Shown here: in pieces, positions 16,889-25,780 of the stretch
Position numbering within the stretch: the first letter of the stretch is position 1
Layout: each line of letters opens with the position of its first letter
Assembly (NCBI GenBank): GCA_963798805.1
Contig: CAWCVC010000017.1
Location: forward strand, 124,001-188,000
DNA: 64,000 nucleotides
Direction of reading: 5' to 3'
Source: CAVZCK01 sp963798805
GTDB lineage: Bacteria; Pseudomonadota; Alphaproteobacteria; Rhizobiales; Rhodomicrobiaceae
Notes under the pieces: model-generated
Seen by the model: only the letters and a program-made list of their open reading frames with translations
What the model was told of the DNA's origin: nothing
The model's database searches: none
Program-made: the position numbers and the translations under genes

Positions 16889-19306
16889 TCATAGAAATGA
16901 TTGCAGCCCGATGATCAGCGCATTGTAGGTGGCGTGCGCCGCCATCGGGCCGACCAGCAGCTTCTCGCGCCCATAGATCAGCGCCGCGATGACGCCGAGC
17001 CCGAAAACCGGGATCACCGCGACCGGCGGATGGACGATGGCGAAGATCGCCGCGCTGGCCAGCGCCGACGCCAGCGTTCCCATCGAGCGCCGAAGGCCGC
17101 CGAAGATCAGGCCGCGGAAAATGAATTCCTCGAACACCGGCGCAGCGCAGATGGCGAGCACGGCGAACAGCTCCACGTCCTGCCTGCCCGGCAAGGCCGT
17201 CCGGCGAACGCTTTCGAAAAGCTGGGTGTGCAGGGCAAGCTTGAGATAGAGGAAGGCGAACGCCGCGGCAACGATGCCGCCCGCGACGCCTATCGCTGCG
17301 GCCTTCAATCCGCCCCTGCCGAAGGTGCGCGGCACGCCTTCCGATTTCAGCCGCCAGAAGGCCAGCCGCATCACCGCGAAGGTCACACCCCCGGCGATGG
17401 TGAAGGCGATAAGCAGATCGAGCCCCGTCGGCCGCCCCTCCCCGCCCGTCTCGATGAGGCCGACGACGGCCTGCAGCACGAAAAACAGCAGCGCCGCGAT
17501 GAGGCCGTCCGACACGGAGACGCGCGCGGGCGGCGACGCGGCGGGGTCGAGCAGGAAGGGCAGTTGATCGCGCGCCTTCTGCCAGAGCGCGAAGGCGAGA
17601 AGCGCCGTCAGGATCAGCAGCCCGAGGCGCTGCCAGACGCTGCTCGCATAGACCGAATAGATGTAGGTCGAGCTCAGCAGCATATAGAGATAGCTGTAGC
17701 TGATCTTCACGCGCCGCTGCACCTGCTGGGCGAGCGGATCGCAGGCGAAGACGCCGAGCGAGGTGGCAATGGTGGCGAAGATCGGAATGCCGGCGAAGAC
17801 CAGCGCCGCGACCGCGAAGAATTGCAGCGACGGCGCGGCGCCGTATGCCAGAACGATGCCGAAGATCGCCAGCGGGTAGATCAGGCAAAGGCTGCCCCAC
17901 AACACCGCCTTCTGCCGAAGCACCGATTCGAGCGATTGCGGGACACAGTAAAGGATCCACAGCGCCTGGCCTTCCGCGTTCAAGGTCTGGAAGGCGGAGA
18001 ACATCAGTGCATAGGCCGAGATGCCGAAGGCGATGGAGGCGACATATCCCGGATGCGTGCCGACGAGGGACAGGAGCCCCGTGCCGCCGGTGTTGAAGAA
18101 GATCTGCGCCCCGATCAGCACGACCGGCATGACCAGCGTCTGGACCAGGAAATTGCGGTCGCGGCCAAGTAGGCGCAGCTCGCGCGCCTGGATCGGCGTC
18201 AGCAGCCATCTGGCGCCGGCTCGGCCGGACTGTGAAACCCTGCCCGTCTTGCGCGGGCGCTCGAGCCGGCCGCTTTCGCGCGCGCCTGCAGCGACGATGC
18301 CGAAGCGCAGTTCATGCTTCAGGAGGAGAACCGCAACCAGAGCGAAGAGCCCCACTTCGACGAGCAGCAACGCAAAGGCCTCGGCAGCCGCCAAGGGCGT
18401 TGCGGCGCTCAAAGTCTCGATCGCCAGTGCAGGCGGCAGCCAGAACATCCAGGCCGGAAGACCGTGCACCCAGCCCAGCACGATCCCGCCCTTTGCCGCC
18501 AGGCCCGGCGAAATGGCGAGGTAAAGCGCGGCGACGGCGAGCAGCGAAAATGCCGCCTGCAGATTGCGCAATTGCGACGGCCCGAGCCTCAGCCGCAGCC
18601 CGGTGTCGCAGACCGTCTGCACGGCCGAGGCGATCAGCATCAGCGGCAAGGTCGCCGCGAGGCCGATGACAGGCGCCATGCTGCGATAGCCCGCCTCCCA
18701 GGCGACCACCGCCAGGAACGGCCACAAGGCGGAGAGCCCCATCGGGCTCAGCACCGTTCGCGCTGCGATGCGCGCCGACAGCAGCGTGCCGAGAGGCAGG
18801 GGCAGCGTCGCCAGCCATTCGAGGTCCCAGTCGGGCCGCGTCAGCTCGCCATTGCCGATGGCCAGGAGGGTCGATGCAACAAGGAAGAGCAGCGCCACCA
18901 GGGTGACGGCCTTCAGCACGTTCGGCGCCAGGGCGAAGCCGGGCGCAGGCGGCAGCGCCACGCGGACGATCTTCGAGGGCAGTCTTCTCACCGCAAAGCG
19001 CCCGGCCGCAGGACCGTTTTGCAGCGCGACGGGCACCGACACATAGGCCGAGCCCATCTGCTCGCGGACATTGGAGACGATGTGGCTGGCGATGTTCACA
19101 AAGGCAAAGCCGACCGACAGCGCCACGAGGCTGCCGACCAGCCAGCCCCGGCGCGCCTTGCCAGGCGTCGCCTCGCGTTTGCCGGGCGCCGGCTTTTTCC
19201 GCAGGAAGCGGAAACCCGCCGTCATTTGCCGGCCATAACGGATGAGATTGAGCCGCAACAGCAGCCAATAGGCGCGAGGCGAGCTGGCCGGCGCGTCCGC
19301 GATCAT
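16889..19306 (-). CDS. ABC-2 permease fused to a CPBP intramembrane metalloprotease
   Basis: An 805-residue membrane protein joining two functions. Residues 1 to about 560 resemble an ABC-2/NatB-type export permease: many hydrophobic helices with a large polar loop near the N-terminus. The C-terminal part (about 600-800) is a CPBP (CAAX-protease/bacteriocin-processing, Abi) domain with its three motifs intact: EEFIFRG (glutamates 726 and 727), FAIVHPPV, and AAHATYNALI. These predict a glutamate/histidine metal-type protease acting inside the membrane. The gene lies 11 bases after its ATPase gene, so a processing-and-export unit is likely: the protease trims a substrate and the transporter moves it. 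No obvious peptide substrate gene was found next door. The family arrangement is known but, to my knowledge, uncharacterised. Confidence 0.88.
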   Translation of the reverse strand: MIADAPASSPRAYWLLLRLNLIRYGRQMTAGFRFLRKKPAPGKREATPGKARRGWLVGSLVALSVGFAFVNIASHIVSNVREQMGSAYVSVPVALQNGPAAGRFAVRRLPSKIVRVALPPAPGFALAPNVLKAVTLVALLFLVASTLLAIGNGELTRPDWDLEWLATLPLPLGTLLSARIAARTVLSPMGLSALWPFLAVVAWEAGYRSMAPVIGLAATLPLMLIASAVQTVCDTGLRLRLGPSQLRNLQAAFSLLAVAALYLAISPGLAAKGGIVLGWVHGLPAWMFWLPPALAIETLSAATPLAAAEAFALLLVEVGLFALVAVLLLKHELRFGIVAAGARESGRLERPRKTGRVSQSGRAGARWLLTPIQARELRLLGRDRNFLVQTLVMPVVLIGAQIFFNTGGTGLLSLVGTHPGYVASIAFGISAYALMFSAFQTLNAEGQALWILYCVPQSLESVLRQKAVLWGSLCLIYPLAIFGIVLAYGAAPSLQFFAVAALVFAGIPIFATIATSLGVFACDPLAQQVQRRVKISYSYLYMLLSSTYIYSVYASSVWQRLGLLILTALLAFALWQKARDQLPFLLDPAASPPARVSVSDGLIAALLFFVLQAVVGLIETGGEGRPTGLDLLIAFTIAGGVTFAVMRLAFWRLKSEGVPRTFGRGGLKAAAIGVAGGIVAAAFAFLYLKLALHTQLFESVRRTALPGRQDVELFAVLAICAAPVFEEFIFRGLIFGGLRRSMGTLASALASAAIFAIVHPPVAVIPVFGLGVIAALIYGREKLLVGPMAAHATYNALIIGLQSFL

Positions 19307-19317
19307 GCGCCGCCTCC

Positions 19318-20073
19318 TCAGACCGCGACCTGCAGCGGCGGCACCTCGTCCTCCGCCGCCTCGGTCAGCTTCAGGAACACCTCTTCGAGCGAGCCCCCCG
19401 GGCCCACGTTCTTCTGCAGCTCGGAAAGTGCGCCGAGGCCCACCAACTCGCCCTTGTGGATGATGCCGAGCCGCGAGCAGAGCCGCTGCGCCATATCGAG
19501 CAGATGCGTCGACAGAAAGATGGTTTTGCCCGCCGCGGCGCAGCGATGCAGCCGGTCCTGCACCTCGCGCGCAGCGCGCGGATCGAGGCCGTTAGTCGGC
19601 TCGTCGAGAATGAGCACTTGCGGGTCGTGGATGAGCGCGCAGGCAAGGCCGAGCTTCTTCTTCATGCCCATCGAATAGTTGACGGCATATTCCTCCGACG
19701 CCTCGTTGAGGCCGAACTCGCCGAGCAGCCGCTCGGCATTCGCCCTCGCCGCGGCGCGCGGCCGGCCGTGCATCTCTCCGACGAATTCCAGGATCTCGCG
19801 GCCGCGCAGGAAATCGTAGAACAGCGGCGAGTCCGGGAGATAGCCGACATGGCGCTTCACCTCGACCCGGTCCTTCTGGCAATCGAGCCCGTCCACGGTC
19901 ACATGTCCGCTGGTCGGAACCAAAATGCCCATGAGCATACGGATGGTCGTGGTCTTGCCCGCTCCGTTCGGCCCGAGAAAGCCGAAGACCTCGCCGCGCC
20001 CAACCGTGAAAGTCAGATCGCGCACCGCGGCGACCTCGCCATAGGACTTGCTCAGAGCCTCGAATTCGATCAT
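19318..20073 (-). CDS. ABC transporter ATPase partner of the permease/protease fusion
   Basis: A 251-residue ATP-binding subunit of the NatA/CcmA export type. Walker A FLGPNGAGKTTTIRMLMGIL, signature YSMGMKKKLGLACAL, Walker B VLILDEPTNGLDPRA and the H-loop FLSTHLLDMAQ are complete. The signature reads S-M-G-M rather than the textbook S-G-G-Q, common in this subgroup. The residues after 220 are a short acidic tail. It is the promoter-proximal gene of a two-gene unit; the next start is 11 bases downstream. Confidence 0.93.
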   Translation of the reverse strand: MIEFEALSKSYGEVAAVRDLTFTVGRGEVFGFLGPNGAGKTTTIRMLMGILVPTSGHVTVDGLDCQKDRVEVKRHVGYLPDSPLFYDFLRGREILEFVGEMHGRPRAAARANAERLLGEFGLNEASEEYAVNYSMGMKKKLGLACALIHDPQVLILDEPTNGLDPRAAREVQDRLHRCAAAGKTIFLSTHLLDMAQRLCSRLGIIHKGELVGLGALSELQKNVGPGGSLEEVFLKLTEAAEDEVPPLQVAV

Positions 20074-20395
20074 CGCCCAACTCCATGCCAGCCAGCGCTG
20101 TGAGACAAATCACGCAATTGTGCCCGTTTTGGCATCGAGGCAGAAGCCACCTCTCGATCACCTGATTTGCCGTCTCCGGCCATCGCAATCGCATAATTCG
20201 GCGCGTCCGATCCACCAAGATCGAACGTGACTGATGCTTTTGTCGAAGCGAGCGCTCAAATGGTTCATCGGCCGCTGGGCTGCAATGATGCCGAAGTTTG
20301 ATGCGGCTTGGCGGATCGTGGCTTAGAAATAGGGCAGCACCGGCGCGCCGCTCCGACGGGGCGCCGAACCGGTTTCAGGACCGCGAGGGACGAGG
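20074..20395. other. divergent intergenic region, no gene seen
   Basis: 322 bases between the ABC ATPase (minus) and the M20 peptidase (plus), so it should hold two promoters. No repeat, hairpin or recognisable operator stands out. Confidence 0.5.
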
Positions 20396-21802
20396 ATGAG
20401 CACACGCGAGGCGGCGATCGAAGCGGCGGAGCGGTTTTTCGACACCGGCAGCTTCCGCGAAGAGCTGGCGCGGCTCGTCGCGGTGCCGAGCTCGTCGCGC
20501 GAGGAGGAGCATGCGGGCGATCTTGCCCATTATCTCGACGGCATGCTGCGCCCGCGCTTCGAGGCGATGGGCTTTGCCGTTACGCGCCATGCCAATCCGG
20601 TCGTCGAGCGGGCGCCGTTCCTGATCGCGCGGCGCATCGAAGACCCGGCGCTGCCGACGCTGCTCTGCTACGGCCACGGCGATACGGTTCCCGGCGAGGA
20701 GGGGCGCTGGAGGGACGGGCGCGATCCGTGGACCCTGGATGTCGCGCCGGATGAACGCTGGGGCGAGCGCTGGTACGGCCGCGGCAGCGCCGACAATAAG
20801 GGACAGCACCTCATCAACATGGAAGGGCTGCGCCATGCCATCGAGACGCGCGGCCAGCTCGACTACAACGCGATTTTCCTGATCGAGATGGCCGAGGAGC
20901 TTGCCTCGCCAGGGCTGCGGGAATTCTGCGCGGCCAACAAGGATCTGCTACGGGCCGAGCTGCTGATCGCCTCGGACGGGCCGCGCCAGACGGCGGCGAT
21001 ACCTGACATCAAGCTTGGCTCGCGCGGCGTGCTGAACATCCGCATGCGGCTCACATATCGCGACGGCGGCCATCACTCCGGCAATTGGGGCGGCCTGCTT
21101 GCCAATCCGGCCATCGTGCTGATGCACGCCATCACAACTCTGGTCGGCCCCAAGGGCGAGATCAGACTGCCGGCGCTGAAGCCAGAGCGGATGCCGGAGG
21201 CCGTGCGCGCTGCTCTGGCCGGCGTCGAGATCGTAGCGGAGCCGAACGATCCCGCCATCGATCCGTGGTGGGGCGAGCCGGGCTTCACCGCTGCCGAAAA
21301 AGTCTTCGGCTGGAACACCTTCGAAGTGCTCTCCTTCATTTCTGGCGATCCGGAGAAGCCGCAGAACGCCGTGCCGCCTTTTGCCGAGGCGATCTGCCAG
21401 ATCCGCTTCGTCGTCGATACCGATCCCGATACCTTCCTGCCGGCGATCCGGGAGCATCTGGCCGCGAACGGCTTCGGTGACATCGTCGTCGAGCCGGCGC
21501 GCCAGTCGATGCTCATGGCCTCGCGTCTCGATCCGGGCCATCCAGCGGTCGGCTGGGCGTCCGCCTCGATCGCGAAGACGCTCGGCGTCAAGCCGGCCAT
21601 CATCCCGAATGCCGGCGGCTCGGTGCCCAACGACATCTTCCTCGATATGCTCGGCATGGCCACGCTGTGGGTGCCGCATAGCTATCCCGGCTGCTCGCAG
21701 CACGCCCCGAACGAGCATGTGCTGGCGCCGCTGATGCGGGATGGCTTGCGCATGATGACCGGCCTGTTCTGGGGTCTTGGCGAGCAGTTTCCGGGACGCT
21801 GA
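20396..21802 (+). CDS. M20-family metallopeptidase (ArgE/DapE/acylase type)
   Basis: Zinc amidohydrolase-type peptidase of 468 residues, probably cytosolic since no signal peptide is seen. Catalytic and metal-binding motifs: LCYGHGDTVPGEEG (His, Asp), GRGSADNKGQHLINM (bridging Asp), EMAEELASPGLREF (the Glu-Glu pair with catalytic base), ASDGPR (Asp) and the final SYPGCSQHAPNEH histidine. The central dimerisation domain (GGHHSGNWGG) is present. Members cleave dipeptides, N-acyl amino acids or carbamoyl groups; which one cannot be told. It is followed after 79 bases by the aminotransferase operon on the same strand, so joint expression is possible. Confidence 0.92.
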   Translation: MSTREAAIEAAERFFDTGSFREELARLVAVPSSSREEEHAGDLAHYLDGMLRPRFEAMGFAVTRHANPVVERAPFLIARRIEDPALPTLLCYGHGDTVPGEEGRWRDGRDPWTLDVAPDERWGERWYGRGSADNKGQHLINMEGLRHAIETRGQLDYNAIFLIEMAEELASPGLREFCAANKDLLRAELLIASDGPRQTAAIPDIKLGSRGVLNIRMRLTYRDGGHHSGNWGGLLANPAIVLMHAITTLVGPKGEIRLPALKPERMPEAVRAALAGVEIVAEPNDPAIDPWWGEPGFTAAEKVFGWNTFEVLSFISGDPEKPQNAVPPFAEAICQIRFVVDTDPDTFLPAIREHLAANGFGDIVVEPARQSMLMASRLDPGHPAVGWASASIAKTLGVKPAIIPNAGGSVPNDIFLDMLGMATLWVPHSYPGCSQHAPNEHVLAPLMRDGLRMMTGLFWGLGEQFPGR

Positions 21803-21881
21803 GGGGCGGTCAAATCCAGCTTGTTGCGGCGGCGGCCTCGGGCCACAATCGGCCCGAACGAAATCGGTCCAAGGAGAAGCG

Positions 21882-22811
21882 ATGCCAGACACGGCCGACC
21901 AGACCACCCATGACGCGGAGATCGACGCGCGGAATGAGACCATCCTCATCTATGTCGATGGCGCGCTGGTGCCGCGGGCCGAGGCGAAGGTGTCGGTCTA
22001 CGATTCCGGTTTTCTGCTCGGCGACGGCGTCTGGGAGGGCCTGCGGCTCTATTCCGGCAAATGGGCCTTCCTGAGCGACCATCTGGACCGGCTGTTCGAA
22101 GCGGCGCGCGCCATCGATCTGGATATCGGCATGGACCGGGCCGGTGTCGTGGAGGCGCTTGAGGCGACCCGAGCCGCGAACGGCATGACCGACAACGCCC
22201 ATGCCCGGCTGATGGTGACGCGCGGACGCAAGATCCGGCCGTTCCAGCATCCGAGTTTGTCGCGCTACGGCCCGACCATGGTCATCATCATAGAGCATTC
22301 GCAGCCTGTCGCGCGGCTCAAAAACCGCGGCGTGCGCCTCGCCACCGTGCCGCAGATCCGCGGCCTGCCGATGAGCCAGGACCCGAAGCTCAACTCGCAT
22401 TCGAAGCTCAATTGCGTCCTCGCCGCGATCCAGGCCGAAAAGGCCGGCGCCGACGAAGCGCTGATGCTCGACCCGCACGGCTTCGTCAACACCACCAATG
22501 GCTGCAACCTGTTCATCGTCCGCAAAGGCGAGGTCTGGACCTCGACGGGCGATTACTGCCTGAACGGCATCACCAGGCGCAAGGTCATCGATCTGTGCCG
22601 AGCGAACGGCATTCCGGTCTTCGAGAAGAACTTTTCGCTGGTCGAAGCCTCTAGCGCCGACGAGATTTTCCTGACCGGCACATTCGGCGGCCAGACGCCG
22701 GTTGCCGAGCTTGACGGGCGGCGGATCGGGGGCGGCGAATTGCCTGGGCCGATGACGACGCGCATCCAGGCACTCTATAAGGCGCTGGTCGAAAAGGACA
22801 CCGCCGGATGA
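21882..22811 (+). CDS. class IV PLP-dependent aminotransferase
   Basis: Fold-type IV aminotransferase related to branched-chain and D-amino acid aminotransferases and aminodeoxychorismate lyase. The ATG at 21882 has AAGGAGAAGCG before it, giving 309 residues. Family features: YDSGFLLGDGVWEGLRLYSG near the N-terminus, the PLP-binding lysine expected in LNSHSKLNCVLAAIQA, the glycine/threonine phosphate site in GFVNTTNGCNLFIV, and FLTGTFGGQTPVAELDGR near the end. The substrate is not predictable. Its last 4 bases overlap the next gene, so it is made together with the sulfotransferase-like protein. Confidence 0.92.
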   Translation: MPDTADQTTHDAEIDARNETILIYVDGALVPRAEAKVSVYDSGFLLGDGVWEGLRLYSGKWAFLSDHLDRLFEAARAIDLDIGMDRAGVVEALEATRAANGMTDNAHARLMVTRGRKIRPFQHPSLSRYGPTMVIIIEHSQPVARLKNRGVRLATVPQIRGLPMSQDPKLNSHSKLNCVLAAIQAEKAGADEALMLDPHGFVNTTNGCNLFIVRKGEVWTSTGDYCLNGITRRKVIDLCRANGIPVFEKNFSLVEASSADEIFLTGTFGGQTPVAELDGRRIGGGELPGPMTTRIQALYKALVEKDTAG

Positions 22812-23536
22812 GTCGCAAGCACATCGTCATGTGGTCCGGGCCGCGCAACCTCTCGACCGCAATGATGCGGAGCTTCGGCTCGCGCGCCGATACCAGTGTC
22901 GTCGACGAGCCGTTCTACGCCGCTTATCTCGCCGCGACGGGGCTCGATCATCCGATGCGCAAGGAGATCATCGCGGCGGGGGAGACCGACTGGCGCCGCG
23001 CCGCCGCGGATTGCGCCCGCGAGCCGGTCGATCCGCCGATCCGTTATGAGAAGCACATGACGCATCACATGGGCGAAGGCTTCGGGCTGGACTGGATGCG
23101 CGGCGCGGCGATCGCCTTTCTGATCCGCGATCCGGCTTCGGTCGCGGCCAGCTATGCGGCGAAGAGGCAGGAGGTCACCGCCGCCGATCTCGGCAGCGAG
23201 CGTCAGGCGGAGATTTTCGATATCGTCGCCCAGATGCAGGGCGCGCCGCCGCCGGTCATCGACGCCGACGATGTGCGCGCCGCGCCCGAGGCGGTGCTGA
23301 CCAAGCTCTGCGCTGCTCTGGGAATCGATTTCGACCCGGCCATGCTGTCCTGGCCGCCGGGTCCGCGTGCCACCGACGGCATCTGGGGCGCGCATTGGTA
23401 TGGCGCGGTCAACGCCTCGACCGGCTTCGCGCTGCCCGATCCGGCGCGCCCTGCGCTGCCGCCGCAGCTTGCGGAGATCGCCGACGCTGCACATCCCTTT
23501 TACGAGCGCTTAGCCCGCTACAAGATCCGCCCATGA
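22808..23536 (+). CDS. sulfotransferase-like P-loop protein
   Basis: A 242-residue protein with the 5'-phosphosulfate-binding type loop right at the N-terminus (WSGPRNLSTAMMRSFG). A 3'-phosphate-type motif follows near the middle (FLIRDPASVAASYAAK), as in sulfotransferases. It overlaps its upstream neighbour (ATGA, 22808-22811) and its downstream neighbour (23533-23536), so it sits inside a coupled three-gene unit with an aminotransferase and a CobW GTPase. Its acceptor is unknown, and true sulfotransferase activity is inferred from the motifs only. Proteins of this kind are often found beside class IV aminotransferases. Confidence 0.8.
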   Translation: MSRKHIVMWSGPRNLSTAMMRSFGSRADTSVVDEPFYAAYLAATGLDHPMRKEIIAAGETDWRRAAADCAREPVDPPIRYEKHMTHHMGEGFGLDWMRGAAIAFLIRDPASVAASYAAKRQEVTAADLGSERQAEIFDIVAQMQGAPPPVIDADDVRAAPEAVLTKLCAALGIDFDPAMLSWPPGPRATDGIWGAHWYGAVNASTGFALPDPARPALPPQLAEIADAAHPFYERLARYKIRP

Positions 23537-24510
23537 CAGCAACACCGGTCACCATCCTCTGCGGCTTTCTCGGAGCCGGCAAGACCACGCTGTTGAAGCG
23601 CGTCCTCGACGACCCGCAAGGCGTCCGCTACGGCGTGCTGGTCAATGATTTCGGCGCGGTGAATATCGATGCAGCACTGATCGCCGAGAGCACCGCCGAT
23701 CAGGTCTCGCTCGAAAATGGCTGCGTCTGCTGCACCATCCGCACCGACCTCGTCGATGCCTTGCGCAATCTCCTTTACCGCGATCTGCCGCCTGACCGCA
23801 TCATCATCGAGGCGAGCGGCGTGTCCCGGCCGCTGCCGGTCGCCGATGCCTTGGAGGCGGAGGAGCTTGAAGGCAAGGTCGTCCTCGATGGGATCTTTTG
23901 CATCGTGGACGGAGCGAATTTCACCGATCTGGACTTCGCGGCGACCGAGCTCGCGCTCGATCAGGCGGCCGGCGCGGACATCATCATCCTCAACAAGATC
24001 GACCTGGCTGCCCCGGAGCAGCTCGACGCCATCGAAACGACGCTTAAGGGCGCATTGCCGCGGCTGCGGCTGGTCCGCACGAGCCATGCCGATCTGCCGC
24101 GCGAGCTGCTGTTCGGCGTTCACGCCGACACCGACGAGCCGCGATCGCCTTTATCCGATCGCGTCCTTGATCACGATCACGAGCATTGCGTCGAGCACGA
24201 CCATCACCACGATCATGGCGATGAATTCGAAGCCTGGAGCTGGAGCAGCAACAAGCCTGTCGACATCGGCCGGCTGCGGGTCACCTTCGGCATGCTGCCG
24301 CCGAGCCTGATGCGCGCCAAAGGCGTGCTTTGCCCGGCCGGCGGCGAGCCCGTCAGGCTCGTCTATCACCTCGTCGGCAAGCGGGCCAAGCTCACTCGCG
24401 AGCCCGGCCAGCCGCCCGCGACGAGCACGCTGGTTGCCATCGGGCGGCGCGGCAGTTTCGATCCCGCCGCGCTGACGAAGCTTTTCGACGATTGCATCGT
24501 CGAAGAATAG
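23533..24510 (+). CDS. CobW/COG0523-family metal-chaperone GTPase
   Basis: G3E-family GTPase of 325 residues that handles metal ions, usually zinc or cobalt, for target enzymes. Walker A GFLGAGKTTLLKR (residues 11-23) is followed by the metal-binding C-x-C-C motif in ENGCVCCTIRTDL (Cys64, Cys66, Cys67), then IIEASGVSRPL, and the guanine-specificity ILNKIDL. A histidine-rich stretch (about 216-232, HDHEHCVEHDHHHDHG) would buffer metal. The C-terminal CobW_C domain is present. The start at 23533 overlaps the sulfotransferase stop. It may load a metalloenzyme nearby, the M20 peptidase or the paired amidohydrolases being the obvious candidates. Confidence 0.92.
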   Translation: MTATPVTILCGFLGAGKTTLLKRVLDDPQGVRYGVLVNDFGAVNIDAALIAESTADQVSLENGCVCCTIRTDLVDALRNLLYRDLPPDRIIIEASGVSRPLPVADALEAEELEGKVVLDGIFCIVDGANFTDLDFAATELALDQAAGADIIILNKIDLAAPEQLDAIETTLKGALPRLRLVRTSHADLPRELLFGVHADTDEPRSPLSDRVLDHDHEHCVEHDHHHDHGDEFEAWSWSSNKPVDIGRLRVTFGMLPPSLMRAKGVLCPAGGEPVRLVYHLVGKRAKLTREPGQPPATSTLVAIGRRGSFDPAALTKLFDDCIVEE

Positions 24511-24626
24511 ATCAGACCGGCCGCTTTCATGCAAAAGTTCTGCGAGAGGCCAACCCATCTTCGTCGCCCCGGCCAACGAGCCGGGGCCTACTCGCCTCAC
24601 CGCTCACCGCAGGGCAAGCTAATCTG

Positions 24627-24669
24627 CGAGTGGGTCCCGGACAGCCCTTCGGGCTTCCGGGACGACGCC
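24627..24669. repeat. REP-like palindrome
   Basis: GCGAGTGGGTCCCGGACAGC, then CCTTCGGGCTTCCGGGACGA. Inner arms of CCCGGA.../...TCCGGG form a hairpin. Close relatives occur at 25660-25703 and, inverted, at 30099-30166. It lies between convergent genes (cobW-like, plus, and a permease, minus) in a 176-base gap. Confidence 0.65.
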
Positions 24670-24686
24670 AGAGCGGGGCTACATGC

Positions 24687-25565
24687 TCAGCCGCGGAAGC
24701 GCTGGCGCGTCGCGAGCCCCGCGGCGACGGTCAGCAGCAAAGTCGTCGCCATCAGGATGAAGGCGACGGCGGCGGCGAAGGGCCAGTTATTGAGCTGGAA
24801 CTGGCTGTAGACCAGCGGCGCCATCATCCGGAATTCCGGCCCGCCGAGCAGCACCGGCGTCGCATAGGCGTTCATCGCCAGGATGAAGGTCAGGATCGTG
24901 CCGGCCGCAATGCCGGGAAGGGCGAGCGGCCAGAGCACCCGCCGGAACATCATCATCGGCGGTGCGCCGAGGCTAAAGGCCGCCTCTTCGAGATTGCGGT
25001 TGATCCCTTCCAGCACGCTCTGCAGCGTCAGCACCATATAGGGCAGATTGACCGCAATGATGCCGATGACGACGGCGGTCTCGCTGAACATGATCTCGGT
25101 CGGCTGGCTGGTGAGGCCGAGATTCATCAGCGAAACGCTCAGGAAACCGCGGCTGCCGAACAGCGCCATCCAGCCTGCCGCCCTCACCGAATTGCCGACG
25201 AACAGCGGGATGACCACCCCGATGATCAGGAGGTTCTTGAAGCGCGTTTCCGTCCGGGCGAGCACATAGGCGAGCGGAAAGCCGAGAATGATGCAGATCG
25301 CGGTGCACAGAAAGGCGACGCGGAGGGTGGTGAAGAAGACGCCGAGGTAGAAGGGATCGGTGAAGAATTTGACGTAGTTGGCGGGCGTTACCGCCTCGAT
25401 CATCAGCATGCGCGGATCGAACTTGTTCAGGCTGTAGCGGAACAGCATGATCAAGGGGCCAATGACGCCCAGCGCCACGATGATCGTCGCCGGGCCGATC
25501 AAGGTCGAGGCGCTCAGGATCAGCGAGCGCCTGCGCGGTCCGTCGTCGGAAAGTGTCGCCTCCAT
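24687..25565 (-). CDS. polyamine-type ABC permease (PotB-like)
   Basis: One of two membrane subunits of the importer read on this strand. The protein has 292 residues and six hydrophobic helices. It carries the binding-protein-dependent permease loop that contacts the ATPase, here EEAAFSLGAPPMMMFRRVLWPLALPGI (only parts typical: EAA...G...P). It is the distal gene of the operon, 215 bases after the binding-protein gene with a REP-like palindrome in the gap, which could lower its expression. Annotated relatives transport spermidine, putrescine or similar cations; the substrate here is unknown. Confidence 0.9.
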   Translation of the reverse strand: MEATLSDDGPRRRSLILSASTLIGPATIIVALGVIGPLIMLFRYSLNKFDPRMLMIEAVTPANYVKFFTDPFYLGVFFTTLRVAFLCTAICIILGFPLAYVLARTETRFKNLLIIGVVIPLFVGNSVRAAGWMALFGSRGFLSVSLMNLGLTSQPTEIMFSETAVVIGIIAVNLPYMVLTLQSVLEGINRNLEEAAFSLGAPPMMMFRRVLWPLALPGIAAGTILTFILAMNAYATPVLLGGPEFRMMAPLVYSQFQLNNWPFAAAVAFILMATTLLLTVAAGLATRQRFRG

Positions 25566-25659
25566 CGCTCAGGCCCCGCCCGTCATCGCGCACGGCGTCG
25601 CCCCGGCCATAAGAGCCGGCGCCCATTGGCGCAACAACCCGGCAGCGCACTGCGGAAAA

Positions 25660-25703
25660 GCGAGTGGATTCCGGCTCGGCCTCACGGCCGGCCAGGACGA
25701 CGC
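25660..25703. repeat. REP-like palindrome, second copy
   Basis: GCGAGTGGATTCCGGCTCGG with a following C-T-C-A-C-G-G loop region and CCAGGACGACGC. It shares its outer parts with the copy at 24627-24669 but the inner hairpin bases have changed in a compensating way (CGGC...GCCG), which suggests selection on the fold. It lies inside an operon, between a binding-protein gene and a permease gene. Confidence 0.6.
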
Positions 25704-25780
25704 GGAGGGCGCGTCGCGGCCGAAATATCGGTCGGCCGCAGATAATCGAATCCCGCACCGACGAGGCGCGATGATCGGCA

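Noticed and set aside
24330..25745. 471-codon open frame on the plus strand
   Set aside because: It runs over the end of the CobW gene, a REP palindrome and antisense to a permease; Q/R/H-rich shadow.
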